Origin: Paenibacillus alkaliterrae
GTDB taxonomy: Bacteria > Bacillota > Bacilli > Paenibacillales > Paenibacillaceae
DNA: 64,000 nt
Reading direction: 5' to 3'
Assembly: GCF_021532375.1 (NCBI RefSeq)
Contig: NZ_JAKGAP010000010.1
Span: 1 to 64,000 of the forward strand
Under the pieces are notes generated by a model. That model was not told where the DNA came from. It saw only the letters and a list, made by a program, of their open reading frames with translations, and did not search any database. The position numbers and the translations under genes are program-made. Positions 54,146 to 62,683 of this stretch are shown here, one piece after another; positions within the stretch are counted from its first letter, which is position 1, and the number at the start of each line of letters is the position of its first letter.

Positions 54146-56506
54146 TCAGTTCGACGAAACAATGATGTTATCGAAAACAGCCGTCTGATTATACGTCCGT
54201 AAACCGAAGTACCCGCTGGTCAAGCTGTAGTCTCTAACGCTGATTTTCATCACGCCGTTCACGTAACCTTTGAGTGAGCTTCCTTTCAACTCCAGCTTCA
54301 GCAAATACCAAGTGCCTGGAGCGGCTATCATATCCGCTTCCCCGATGTTGCTCCAATTACTGCCTAATTTTTTGTACAGTTGGACTTTGTTCTGATCATA
54401 ATTAATGCGCAGGGTGTACTTGTTCGAGAAATCGGAATTTGCCCGGGCAACCAAGCCGGAAGAAGATTCGGTCATTTTATTGTCAAACGCTTTAACGGCT
54501 ATGGTTATGGAGGCGTCGGAGTAGGTCGAACCGCTAACCGTTTCGGCAATGCCGGTGCCCGATTGTTTCAACACTTTATTGCCGGCGTCAATGGCGTCGG
54601 CACTCACGTCGTTGGTTAAGGTCCAACTGCCGCTCAAAGAGGTCCAGTTGCCCGAACTGTTGTTTTGGAAGCTGTCGCCAAAATTTTGCGGTTCGAACAT
54701 GACCGCATCAGCCCTGTAGTTGGAACCGCTTCCAATGGCCGTCAACTTCACATATTCTTCCGGTCCGCCGGCGAAATACACCGTATCAATCAGACGCCAC
54801 CGCCCACCCGCTATGGTCGTCTGGTCGATGGATACGGTATTCGTCCCCCCATTGTGATAGACCGTATATTGAGCATTCGTCGCCGAACCATGATGGTACG
54901 GATATCGGACATACACATTGTAGTATCCCGGCGTCGAAAAGTTAGGCTTCCACGTTGCCGTACTTCCGATGGCACTGCTGTAACGGGAGCTGTCGCCGTA
55001 ACTGCCGTCCAGCGTACTAGTCCCCCATGATCCCGTCTCGGTATAGCCGCTGCTTCCATTATCAACGATGATCACGCTTTTCGCCGTAATTGGGCCGATG
55101 ATGTTGGAATAAGGGGAATACGAACCATGCACATTTTTCGCTTTCACCTTATAGTAATAGCTTGTGCCGTCCTGGGCAGACGCATCGTCGAAAATCGGTA
55201 TGGTAAAGTTATGATGGCGCGGTGCGGCAATATCGTCCGTCACGCCGCTGCCGACTGCTGTCCATGGACCGAAAGAATTTGTCGAACGTTCAACGTCATA
55301 AGCGCTCGCTCCCGAGACACCCATCCAGGAGAGGTTTTGCACGGAATCGGCAGGGAACATAACAGGCGCATCCGGCGCCGGCCAAGGAGGAACGGTTAAA
55401 CCTTTCATCGAGTACGCATACTTGCGCAGCAAGTTGATGATGGCTGATTCGTTCGCCCAATCACCGCTTGCAAAACCGGGATAGCGCAAATAGGACCACT
55501 CGGTTGAATTTTTTCGGGGAAGAGGCCAATGCCATCCACCCATCTTGTGATGGTGCATGCTGCCCCAGAACATCGCGCCCGTTGTTCCATTGTTCTGAAC
55601 GATGTTCAACAGTTGTTCGGTTTCCGTGAGGGAGTAGTCGCCGAATTCGCCAATAATCAAAGCTTTTTTTCCTTTGGTTTTATCTTGCCACTCCTTGAGC
55701 TTTGAAACCATATCGACATTGTGGTATTTGTAAATGTGCGGATCAATGATATCAATATGGTTGTCATTCAGTGCATTGGCCTTTATTCCCTGTGCCCGAA
55801 CATATCCTCCATCGGCTACAAGGTGGTTGGAGTCAAGGCTCTTTATATACGCAGCCATCTCGCTTACCCAGCTATCCGTGGAGGTAAGTTCGTTACCAAG
55901 CTGCCATGCCAGAATGGCTTTATCGTTTTTGTACTGTACACCCGTATACGTATTGGTCCGATGGATCACATATTCAATGAAATTTTTGAAGTCCTGCTTC
56001 ACTGTCGGATCGCTCCAAAAATCACCCGCCGTTTTCCCGCGGAAAGCCGCCCAATCGGCAATCCCTCCGATGTAGTTGTATTTGTCCACGAAAGGCACAA
56101 TAAGCCGAATATTGTGCTGGTTTGCCAATTGAACAATTTTATCCAGTATCTTGAACGAGCTTTCATTATAATCGCCGGGCCCCATCACATGGCGGAAAGT
56201 TCCTGCGGGATCGCTGCTCATTTTCACCTCAAACGGATACAAGCGGATTACGTTAATCCCCGAGCTGCCGGCCGCGCGAATCGCATCCTCAATCTCCGAC
56301 GGATCAGACCATGCTCTATTCAATAAAGGAACGTTGGTTCCGGTAAAACGAAACGTGGACGTCCCCTCCTTCAACGTATCTCCACTGCGCGTAATAAAGT
56401 CTGTGAATCCCGCTTGAACCCGGACCGTCCACAAATTGAAAAAGCAAACAAACGAAAGCAGCATAACGGCCAAGGACAAGGCGACGAGTTTCAACCATTT
56501 GTTCAT
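54146..56506 (-). CDS. Secreted multidomain glycoside hydrolase (GH5 mannanase-like)
   Basis: A 786-residue exported protein. The order is a signal peptide (residues 1-32), a GH5-type barrel (about 33-370), a fibronectin III-like domain (about 385-475), a golvesin-like beta domain (VIIVDNGSSGYTETGSWGTS) and a C-terminal concanavalin-like domain (GLRTYNQTAVFDNIIVS). The acid/base Glu is in ILAWQLGNEL and the nucleophile Glu in ALIIGEFGDYS. FTGTNVPLL and the early IRLYPFEV strand suit mannan-type GH5 enzymes. AGGAGG precedes the ATG. A cre-like site lies 60 bp upstream, so catabolite repression is likely. Mannan as substrate is inference. Confidence 0.88.
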   Translation of the reverse strand: MNKWLKLVALSLAVMLLSFVCFFNLWTVRVQAGFTDFITRSGDTLKEGTSTFRFTGTNVPLLNRAWSDPSEIEDAIRAAGSSGINVIRLYPFEVKMSSDPAGTFRHVMGPGDYNESSFKILDKIVQLANQHNIRLIVPFVDKYNYIGGIADWAAFRGKTAGDFWSDPTVKQDFKNFIEYVIHRTNTYTGVQYKNDKAILAWQLGNELTSTDSWVSEMAAYIKSLDSNHLVADGGYVRAQGIKANALNDNHIDIIDPHIYKYHNVDMVSKLKEWQDKTKGKKALIIGEFGDYSLTETEQLLNIVQNNGTTGAMFWGSMHHHKMGGWHWPLPRKNSTEWSYLRYPGFASGDWANESAIINLLRKYAYSMKGLTVPPWPAPDAPVMFPADSVQNLSWMGVSGASAYDVERSTNSFGPWTAVGSGVTDDIAAPRHHNFTIPIFDDASAQDGTSYYYKVKAKNVHGSYSPYSNIIGPITAKSVIIVDNGSSGYTETGSWGTSTLDGSYGDSSRYSSAIGSTATWKPNFSTPGYYNVYVRYPYHHGSATNAQYTVYHNGGTNTVSIDQTTIAGGRWRLIDTVYFAGGPEEYVKLTAIGSGSNYRADAVMFEPQNFGDSFQNNSSGNWTSLSGSWTLTNDVSADAIDAGNKVLKQSGTGIAETVSGSTYSDASITIAVKAFDNKMTESSSGLVARANSDFSNKYTLRINYDQNKVQLYKKLGSNWSNIGEADMIAAPGTWYLLKLELKGSSLKGYVNGVMKISVRDYSLTSGYFGLRTYNQTAVFDNIIVSSN

Positions 56507-56566
56507 GCCATTATTCCTCCTAATTATTTGTATACGATCATCAATATGAACGACACCTCCAGATTG

Positions 56567-56580
56567 TGCAAGCGCTTTCG
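56567..56580. promoter_or_regulatory. Candidate cre site upstream of the GH5 gene
   Basis: TGCAAGCGCTTTCG matches about 12 of 14 positions of the CcpA consensus, 60 bp before the start of the secreted hydrolase gene. Such a site fits catabolite repression of a polysaccharide-degrading enzyme. Confidence 0.5.
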
Positions 56581-56829
56581 ATCGGGTATCACGACACGGC
56601 CAAGCAGCGTCATCATTTCCGGAGATGCAAGTAGAGTTAGGTAATTCCTATACCTTAAAACTATGAAGCTGGCGGTAACTATATCACCAGCGTAGACACT
56701 CCGATCGAAATCGTTCAATAGCTTCTCTCAAAACACAGCCTCTTACGCGTATCGCCTTCAGAAACCATAAAAAACGTCAATTATTCAATGGTAAACACAT
56801 ATAAAACTTCTTAAAATCACATAATAATA

Positions 56830-56858
56830 TTGACTGTTGTGGTATTTAAATATAATAT
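56830..56858 (+). promoter_or_regulatory. Sigma-A-type promoter of a small gene
   Basis: TTGACT (56830-56835) is followed by TATAAT (56851-56856, 15-base spacer) and the overlapping TAATAT (56853-56858, 17-base spacer), about 40 bp upstream of the start at 56899. Confidence 0.7.
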
Positions 56859-56898
56859 CAAAGCTAATACGACTTAGAATGAGGAGAGGGGTATTTTC

Positions 56899-57012
56899 AT
56901 GACATCCGAAACCAAGCGTAAAGAAGCTAATCAGCATGCCATTTACAAAGCAGCGGAAGCTTTATCTATTTTGGGAGCGCATACAACTAATGATCCGCAT
57001 CAAGCTCTATAA
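56899..57012 (+). CDS. Unrecognised 37-residue small protein
   Basis: An ATG behind GAGGAGAGGGG opens a 37-codon frame. The product begins MTSETKRKEANQHAIYKAAE, continues with a short helix-prone AEALSILGAH and ends TNDPHQAL. It is charged, with no membrane segment or signal. A sigma-A-type promoter lies 40 bp upstream and a strong terminator at 57093, so it forms a complete transcription unit, which supports a real gene despite its size. I recognise no family. It could be a small regulatory protein or a structural RNA-associated frame. Confidence 0.6.
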   Translation: MTSETKRKEANQHAIYKAAEALSILGAHTTNDPHQAL

Positions 57013-57092
57013 CGCCCTCGCTAACGTAAACAGCACGCCATCGCGCCCCGGAAGCCCATATAGAGCTAGACACTAGCTCTGTTCCTAACAAA

Positions 57093-57128
57093 AATAGTGG
57101 AGCAGGGACCTTCCCCTGCTCCACTATT
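57093..57128. terminator. Strong bidirectional terminator
   Basis: AATAGTGGAGCAGGG (57093-57107) and CCCTGCTCCACTATT (57114-57128) form a 15-bp stem with a six-base loop, A/T-rich on both sides. It lies between the small plus-strand gene and the leftward GH38 remnant. Confidence 0.9.
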
Positions 57129-57142
57129 CAAATCCTTCCGCC

Positions 57143-57676
57143 TTATAGCCACAGCTTAACCGTCTTCACCTCATAAGGAGTCAAGTCGAATTGCAGCTCA
57201 TTTCCATTGAACGAAACTTCTGCCTCTGCCTCTTCCTCCTCCGTCAGGTTGCACAACATCGCCTTTCGGATTGGATGGCCGCATAGCAACTTAATCCCAT
57301 TGGAGCGATATTGCTTGTACTCATATATGCGTAAAATAATAGCATCGTCATTCTCCGCTTTCTTCACCGTTTCGATCATCGTATGCTCACAATCGAGCTG
57401 TACTTCCGCCGTGAAGCCTCCGCCATCGCGCGGTCCAACGAGAAAACGAAGAGACAGCTTCTTTTCCCGCCAGCCCTCCGGAATCGTGACCGTCGCGCGG
57501 AACCAAGCCGTTTTGTCATAACCGCCCCAAAAATCGCCCAGGGTGTAGTCCTGCCATAGCGAATCGTCAAAGCCCGGCTGGGTATACGACTCTTCGCGAT
57601 TTTGAATCGCGTCGAAATCGCCTTCGATATATTTGCTCGTCACCTCTGCGTTGTCACCCTTTATTTGGTTGGACAA
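57143..57676 (-). pseudogene. GH38 alpha-mannosidase remnant, N- and C-termini joined by a large deletion
   Basis: The first half (YIEGDFDAIQNREES, DYTLGDFWGGYDKTAWFRATVTIPEGW, LRFLVGPRDGGG) is the N-terminal jelly-roll of a bacterial GH38 alpha-mannosidase. It passes directly into FTAEVQLDCEHTMIETVKKAE and QYRSNGIKLLCG... DLTPYEVKTVKLWL, the C-terminal beta domain. The roughly 850-residue middle with the catalytic Asp and zinc site is gone, leaving about 170 of a usual 1000 or so residues, still in frame. The start is unclear; a GTG near 57643 is possible. It follows the DeoR gene directly. It is inactive as a hydrolase. Confidence 0.82.
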
Positions 57677-58437
57677 ACGACAATCTGAACGCCAACCTCT
57701 TCAATCTGCTTTAAAATCTCCGGATCGACCATATCGCTCGTAATCAGCATGTCCACATCTTGAAAGCTGCTAAACGCAACTAGCCCCTGCTTCATAAACT
57801 TGCTGTGATCGGCGAGAATGACCACCTTCTGACCCGCCGCGATCATCGCCCTCTTGATCTCCGCCTCGTAAATATCGGAGCTGGTGAAACCTTTGCGCAA
57901 CGAGATGCCCGAGGCGCCAAGGAAGGAATAGTGCGCATTATATTTTTGCAGCTCCATCTCCGCTTGCGGACCGACTAAGCTCATCGACTTCTTGATCAGC
58001 TTGCCGCCGAGCACAATAATGGCCGTCTCCTCGTTCTGGCTGCACTCCTCCGCTACATTCATGCCGTTCGTTACAACCATTAAATCGGATTTCTGCTTCA
58101 AATGTCTGGCCATGCACCATGTCGTAGAGCCTGAATCCAGAATAATGATCTGCTTCTCGTTCACGAGCTCCGCCGCTTTTTTGCCGATGGCATCCTTCTC
58201 GTCAAAAAAATGCAGCTTCCTTTGCTGAACCGGCAGAATCGATAAGCTTTCCACCTCTTCGCTCAGGATGGCGCCGCCATAATTTTTGACGATCAGCCCT
58301 TCGCGCTCTAATTGATTCAAATCTCTGCGAATCGTTTCCTCCGATACGTTGAATTCCTTCACCAAATCGGATACCTTCACGCTGCGCTGCTCGAAAAGAC
58401 GTTCTTTTATTTTATTTCTTCGTTGGATTACGATCAT
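57661..58437 (-). CDS. DeoR family transcriptional regulator
   Basis: A protein of about 258 residues. The N-terminal winged helix-turn-helix is VSDLVKEFNVSEETIRRDLNQLEREGLI (about residues 20-47) and the C-terminal DeoR sensor domain has IILDSGSTTWCMARHL, MVVTNGMNVAEE, VLGGKLIKKSMSLVG and LGASGISLRKGFTSSDIYEAEIK. Such proteins repress sugar genes until a phosphorylated sugar binds. The ATG at 58437 is preferred, eight bases after TAGGGGA. It probably controls the leftward operon that includes the aldolase, the CUT1 transporter and the mannosidase genes, now partly decayed. Confidence 0.92.
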   Translation of the reverse strand: MIVIQRRNKIKERLFEQRSVKVSDLVKEFNVSEETIRRDLNQLEREGLIVKNYGGAILSEEVESLSILPVQQRKLHFFDEKDAIGKKAAELVNEKQIIILDSGSTTWCMARHLKQKSDLMVVTNGMNVAEECSQNEETAIIVLGGKLIKKSMSLVGPQAEMELQKYNAHYSFLGASGISLRKGFTSSDIYEAEIKRAMIAAGQKVVILADHSKFMKQGLVAFSSFQDVDMLITSDMVDPEILKQIEEVGVQIVVCPTK

Positions 58438-58516
58438 AGTCATGTCCCCTACACCAGTATTTTCTCTCCCAACTATGCAATAAAATAGAACAATTTTCAA
58501 TCGAATGCAGTAGAGC

Positions 58517-59455
58517 TTAAATAAAAACCTCTTGCCACTCCAATAAATTCGTTTCGACGACAGGCAGATGATCGTCTTTCGGAATGCGGAACGTCTTTAT
58601 TTCGCATGGCGCGAATTTGGCACGTATTTCCCTGTTCTGCTTCGTCAGGTGAATGACGCCTTCCGTCGCGGTCTTGGCCGTTTCATAGCAGCGGATAATC
58701 ATATCCTCATTATCCTCCGCCTGCTTGATCGCGCTAACGACAATATTGTCCTGCTCCACCGACAAGAAGCTGTCCTGCTGGGGAAGATCGCCCTCGTGAT
58801 AAGTTTCAATGATCGTTGTCGGCCTTTGATTCAGCTCTGCCGCGCGCTTGACGGTCCCTGCCTGCTCCCAGTTGCCTTCATGGGGCAAGAGCGAATAGTT
58901 GAATTGCTGTATGCCTTGATCAATGAACGAATAATGTCCATGCGGATCCGGTACTGTAGGGTCATGATGGGCGTAAATCGGGCTGCGCAGCACCGTCATC
59001 GCCATCTCTTTGTTATGAATGCTGTAGCTGTATTTGGCATCGTTAATCAGGCTTACGCCGTATAATGTACCCCCGTTTCTCGTCACGCCCGAATAATCGA
59101 TCCAGCTTTGCCCCGGCTCCTCCTCCCCGTTATGCTCGCGTTCGATAAATCCAAACGGAATCTCATAGCTTTGACGGGTGAAGATCAGGTTGACAGGGAA
59201 CACCAGCTTGAGCATCTTAAATGTCTCCCGCCAGTCGACCGTCACCTTGACATCGATTTGATCCAGCTCGCGATACATGCTGAAATCCTGCACCATTTTT
59301 GAATGGCCGTATTCGCTCGTCACGCGAATGACCGATTTCACGGGACCATGCTCCACCCGCTTCACGCTTACAGCCTTGAAGGCGCCAATCACCTGATTAA
59401 AGTGAAAAACATTATGGCTCCACGTATCCGATTTATCTTCAATGACGACAGGCTT
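58517..59455 (-). pseudogene. GH38 alpha-mannosidase C-terminal remnant
   Basis: The last 310 or so residues of a second GH38 enzyme are preserved. They start near 59455 with KPVVIEDKSDTWSHNVFHFNQ, and the following HDPTVPDPHGHYSFIDQGIQQFNYSLLPH and ARFAPCEIKTFRIP-like ending segments are characteristic of the family. The catalytic N-terminal two thirds are missing. At 59455 the sequence joins, in another frame, the first half of an MBL-fold gene. There is no usable start, so the fragment is probably silent. Confidence 0.82.
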
Positions 59456-59721
59456 TCGTCTATGCCGCTGAACAGCTCCTGCTCCGTATGAGGGACATAA
59501 ATCGGTATACCCGCCTCCACCGCTCGGGGAAGTCCCTGACCTTGATCGCGGTGATGATGCGTCATGAGAATACCGGCTACCTGCTCTGCGCCGATTGCCG
59601 CAAGCTCGTCCAGCACGGTGCCATCGCCAAAATCAATGAGTACCGCCTGCTTTCCCTGCATTCGAACATAGACTTGACAGGTGCTTTCGTATACGTATAA
59701 ATCATCCGCCAGCTTCCGCAT
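59455..59721 (-). pseudogene. MBL-fold metallohydrolase, N-terminal remnant
   Basis: GAGAGGGAG precedes an ATG at 59721. The first 89 residues encode the start of a metallo-beta-lactamase-fold protein, with QAVLIDFGDGTVLDEL and the metal loop THHHRDQGQG, where the usual last His of HxHxDH is Gln. After about 59455 the frame runs into GH38 DNA in the wrong frame and stops at 59389. The second metal-ligand set is lost, so the product is not functional. It is a deletion join between two genes of the same sugar locus. Confidence 0.8.
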
Positions 59722-59761
59722 CGCCCACTCCCTCTCTGCTGTTCTCATCCCGTGAAAATAA

Positions 59762-59801
59762 AAATGCGCAACTGCACCAAGACATTGATGCCCGCGCATT
59801 T
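59762..59801 (-). terminator. Terminator after the aldolase gene
   Basis: AAATGCGC (59762-59769) pairs with GCGCATTT (59794-59801); on the minus strand the stem is followed by TTATTTTC. It lies 20 bp past the aldolase stop. Confidence 0.65.
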
Positions 59802-59821
59802 CTATTCCGTTGTTTATCCGG

Positions 59822-60745
59822 TTATCGAGCCTGGTACATGCCGGCAAAGTCCTTGCTGCCCAGGAAGGAACGAATTTTCTCGCTGACGGTCTGCTCGACC
59901 GCATTTCTTCCCTGCTCGAGCAAATCGGCCGATAACGCTTTGCATTCGGTATTCGTCATCCGTTCCTCTCTTCCGATAGCCTCGAGGAAGGAATGTTCCA
60001 AATCGGTCGCAATGTTGACCTTGCTCACGCCGCCGCCAGGCAATCGGATCGCATGGCCCATCATCTCCGCGGGCACGCCCGAGCCGCCATGGAGCACGAG
60101 ATGAACCGGTGTCAAAGCGCGTATCGCCTGCAAGCGGGCAAAGTCAATTTTCGGCTGTCTAACAACGTATACGCCATGTGCCGTACCGCAGGATACCGCG
60201 AGCGCATCCACCCCGGTAGCGTCTACGAACATCTTCGCCTCCTGCGGATCGGTGTACAGCTCCTCATCCTTGTCCGTTTCGATAAAATCGGTCGTTCCGA
60301 TCATGCCCAGCTCCGCTTCGACCGAAACTCCTTTGGCATGCGCATAATCGACAACCTCTTTCGTAATCGCTATATTTTCCTGCAGCGGCTTCTCGGAGGC
60401 GTCGATCATAACCGAGGTAAAGCCTGCATCGATAGCATCCGCGATCATAGAAAGCACCTTCGTGTGATCCAAATGCAGCACAACCGGCACGGTAATCGAA
60501 AGCCGCTCCAGCTGCGCATAAAATTGTTCGCCGAATTCCTTCGGCGTGATGCCGTAGCGATCCAGCTCCTTCTCCGATATTTGCACGATCAACGGTGAAT
60601 TCATCGCTTGCCCTGCCTTCAATACCGGAACAATCATCGGCGTATATCTTGGCGAAAAAGACCCGAATGCAAACTGATGGGACTCCGCCATTTCGAGCGC
60701 TTGCTTTAACGTAATGACATTGCTTCTATTTTTGTTGTAAGCCAT
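59822..60745 (-). CDS. Class II fructose-bisphosphate aldolase family protein
   Basis: A 307-residue zinc aldolase. The catalytic Asp93 and zinc His94 are in VVLHLDHTK. Further expected motifs are SVMIDASEKPLQENI, VEAELGMIG, the zinc-ligand His in SCGTAHGVY, and HGGSGVP with NIATDLE. It cleaves a ketose (bis)phosphate into two three-carbon units; the exact sugar could be fructose, tagatose or a related ketose phosphate. AAAAGGAGAG precedes the ATG. It is the fourth gene of a leftward operon after a binding protein and two permeases. Confidence 0.9.
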   Translation of the reverse strand: MAYNKNRSNVITLKQALEMAESHQFAFGSFSPRYTPMIVPVLKAGQAMNSPLIVQISEKELDRYGITPKEFGEQFYAQLERLSITVPVVLHLDHTKVLSMIADAIDAGFTSVMIDASEKPLQENIAITKEVVDYAHAKGVSVEAELGMIGTTDFIETDKDEELYTDPQEAKMFVDATGVDALAVSCGTAHGVYVVRQPKIDFARLQAIRALTPVHLVLHGGSGVPAEMMGHAIRLPGGGVSKVNIATDLEHSFLEAIGREERMTNTECKALSADLLEQGRNAVEQTVSEKIRSFLGSKDFAGMYQAR

Positions 60746-60781
60746 GATCAGTCTCTCCTTTTTGTCGGTTCTGGATTTCCG

Positions 60782-61666
60782 TTATCCCTTCGTCCCGGCG
60801 GTTAAATTCATGCCTTCAATGAAGTATCTTTGGAAGAACATGAACAAAGCGATAACCGGCAATAGAACCATCAGCGAAGCGGCCATCAGGTAATGCCACT
60901 GCGTCGCTTCCGTGCCCTTGAACGTTTGCAGTCCGATTTGCAGCGTATACATCGACTCGTTGTTCACATACAAGAGAGGTCCAAGGAAGTCGTTCCACGC
61001 GCCATTAAACGAGAAAATAGCGATTGTCGCAATGGCCGGCTTAATTAGCGGCACCATGAGGCGAAGCCAAATATAAAAATGGTTTGCCCCGTCCATTTTC
61101 GCCGCATCGATCAGCTCATTCGGGATGGACATGAAAAACTGGCGAAGCAGAAAGATAAAAAACGCGCTGCCGAATAAAGAAGGAATAATTAATGGCAGAT
61201 AGGTGTTCATCCAGCCCAGCTGAGCGAACAATATATATTGCGGAATCATCGTCACAAAGCCTGGAATCATCATCGTCGCCAGGACGGCGGCAAACATGAC
61301 ATTGCGCCCCGGAAACTTGATTTTTGCAAAGCCATAGGCAATGAATGCATTCGAGAATACGCTCGCAATTACGACACAAACGGTAATAAATGCTGTATTC
61401 ATCAACCACCGGGTGAAATCGGCCGCGGGTGAAGTCCATGCCCGCACATAATTGCCCCAATGAATCTCATTCGGAAAGAATGTCGGCGGATACTGCATGA
61501 TTTCCTCCATCGGCTTGAGCGATGTTGAAACCATCCACCAGATCGGAGAAAGGATAATGGCACTGCCGCCGATGAGCAATAACGCTACGACCGTTTTTCT
61601 GAGTCTTTCCTGGAAACGTTGGCCTTGATAGTAGCGCCGCTTCTGCGTTTGTCCGTCTGCACTCAT
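60782..61666 (-). CDS. Sugar ABC transporter permease (MalG-type, CUT1)
   Basis: A 294-residue permease with six predicted helices and the EAA loop IPNELIDAAKMDGANHFYIWLRLMVP. The C-terminal FFQRYFIEGMNLTAGTKG is the usual MalG-type ending. GGGGAGTG precedes the ATG. Its start overlaps the stop of the partner permease gene. With the neighbouring permease it forms the import channel feeding the aldolase locus. Confidence 0.92.
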   Translation of the reverse strand: MSADGQTQKRRYYQGQRFQERLRKTVVALLLIGGSAIILSPIWWMVSTSLKPMEEIMQYPPTFFPNEIHWGNYVRAWTSPAADFTRWLMNTAFITVCVVIASVFSNAFIAYGFAKIKFPGRNVMFAAVLATMMIPGFVTMIPQYILFAQLGWMNTYLPLIIPSLFGSAFFIFLLRQFFMSIPNELIDAAKMDGANHFYIWLRLMVPLIKPAIATIAIFSFNGAWNDFLGPLLYVNNESMYTLQIGLQTFKGTEATQWHYLMAASLMVLLPVIALFMFFQRYFIEGMNLTAGTKG

Positions 61667-62610
61667 TAACGGTCACTCCCCTCGTAATACACCCATTTTT
61701 TGGCCAACACCAAATTAATAAGCGTCAATACCATAACGATCATGAATAGAACCCATGCCATTCCGGTTGCGTAACCCATATCGAATACCTTAAAGGCTTT
61801 GTTCCACATATGAAGATTATAAAAAACCATAGAATTCATCGGGCCGCCCTCGCCGCTTTCCGACATGACGTATGCCTCTTGGAAAATTTGAAATCCGCCG
61901 ATCGTGCTGGTTACGATGTCGAAGAAGATAATCGGTGTAATCATTGGCAGCGTAATGGTGCGGAATTTCCGGAATATACCCGCGCCGTCAATTTCCGCTG
62001 CTTCATAAAGCTGCTTCGGCACACCCTGCAGGCTGGCCAAGTAAAGCAGCATTCCGCCGCCTACGCTCCACAGCTTCATAATGATCAGTGAAGGTTTCGT
62101 CCATTCCGGGTCAAACAGCCACGCCGGACCAGAAATCCCGACAAAGCCTAACAGCGTATTAATGAGCCCCGTTGAAGGGCTTAACAGCTGCATCCAAAGA
62201 ATATAAACGCCGACGCCTGATAATACGGCGGGCAAATAAAAGATCGTACGGAAAAATCGCATGCCAGGGATACCCTGATTTAACATAACGGCAAGAAGCA
62301 CGGCACCGACCGTCGTGAGCGGCACCATAAACGCAACATAGTACAAGGTGTTTCCTAAGGAGATCCAGAAGAGGCTGTCTGTCGTAAACATCCGAACAAA
62401 GTTATCCAGTCCGATAAAGTCCATCCTGGACGTAATGTTATAATTCGTGAAGCTCGAATACAGGGAGAACAGCATCGGACCCATCGTTATGAATATAAAT
62501 CCGATCAGCCAGGGAGAAACGAACACATACCCTTGAAGCGCCTCCCTTCGCTCAACCGTTAATCGACTCCGTTTCACAGACTTTTTGGAATTGTTGGACT
62601 CAGCGTTCAT
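61666..62610 (-). CDS. Sugar ABC transporter permease (MalF-type, CUT1)
   Basis: A 314-residue permease. A basic cytoplasmic N-terminus (SKKSVKRSRLTVERRE) leads into six predicted helices, starting GYVFVSPWLIGFIFITMGP. The EAA loop is VPKQLYEAAEIDGAGIFRKFRTITLP. AGGAAAGGAG precedes the ATG. It lies just downstream of the binding-protein gene, with a hairpin between them that may reduce permease expression relative to the binding protein. Confidence 0.92.
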   Translation of the reverse strand: MNAESNNSKKSVKRSRLTVERREALQGYVFVSPWLIGFIFITMGPMLFSLYSSFTNYNITSRMDFIGLDNFVRMFTTDSLFWISLGNTLYYVAFMVPLTTVGAVLLAVMLNQGIPGMRFFRTIFYLPAVLSGVGVYILWMQLLSPSTGLINTLLGFVGISGPAWLFDPEWTKPSLIIMKLWSVGGGMLLYLASLQGVPKQLYEAAEIDGAGIFRKFRTITLPMITPIIFFDIVTSTIGGFQIFQEAYVMSESGEGGPMNSMVFYNLHMWNKAFKVFDMGYATGMAWVLFMIVMVLTLINLVLAKKWVYYEGSDR

Positions 62611-62638
62611 TATGGCTCCTCTCCTTTCCTAAAGAAAG

Positions 62639-62666
62639 GGAGTGGCAAGCGTCCAGCTTCCACTCC
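62639..62666 (-). terminator. Intercistronic hairpin between binding protein and permease
   Basis: GGAGTGG (62639-62645) pairs with CCACTCC (62660-62666) with a 14-base loop, followed on the minus strand by CCTTTCTTT. This placement is usual for partial termination that keeps binding protein levels above permease levels. Confidence 0.55.
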
Positions 62667-62683
62667 GTCGCTTCTTCATTTGT

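Noticed and set aside
55721..56326. Long plus-strand frame opposite the GH5 gene
   Set aside because: Antisense to a conserved catalytic domain; no start signal or family match.
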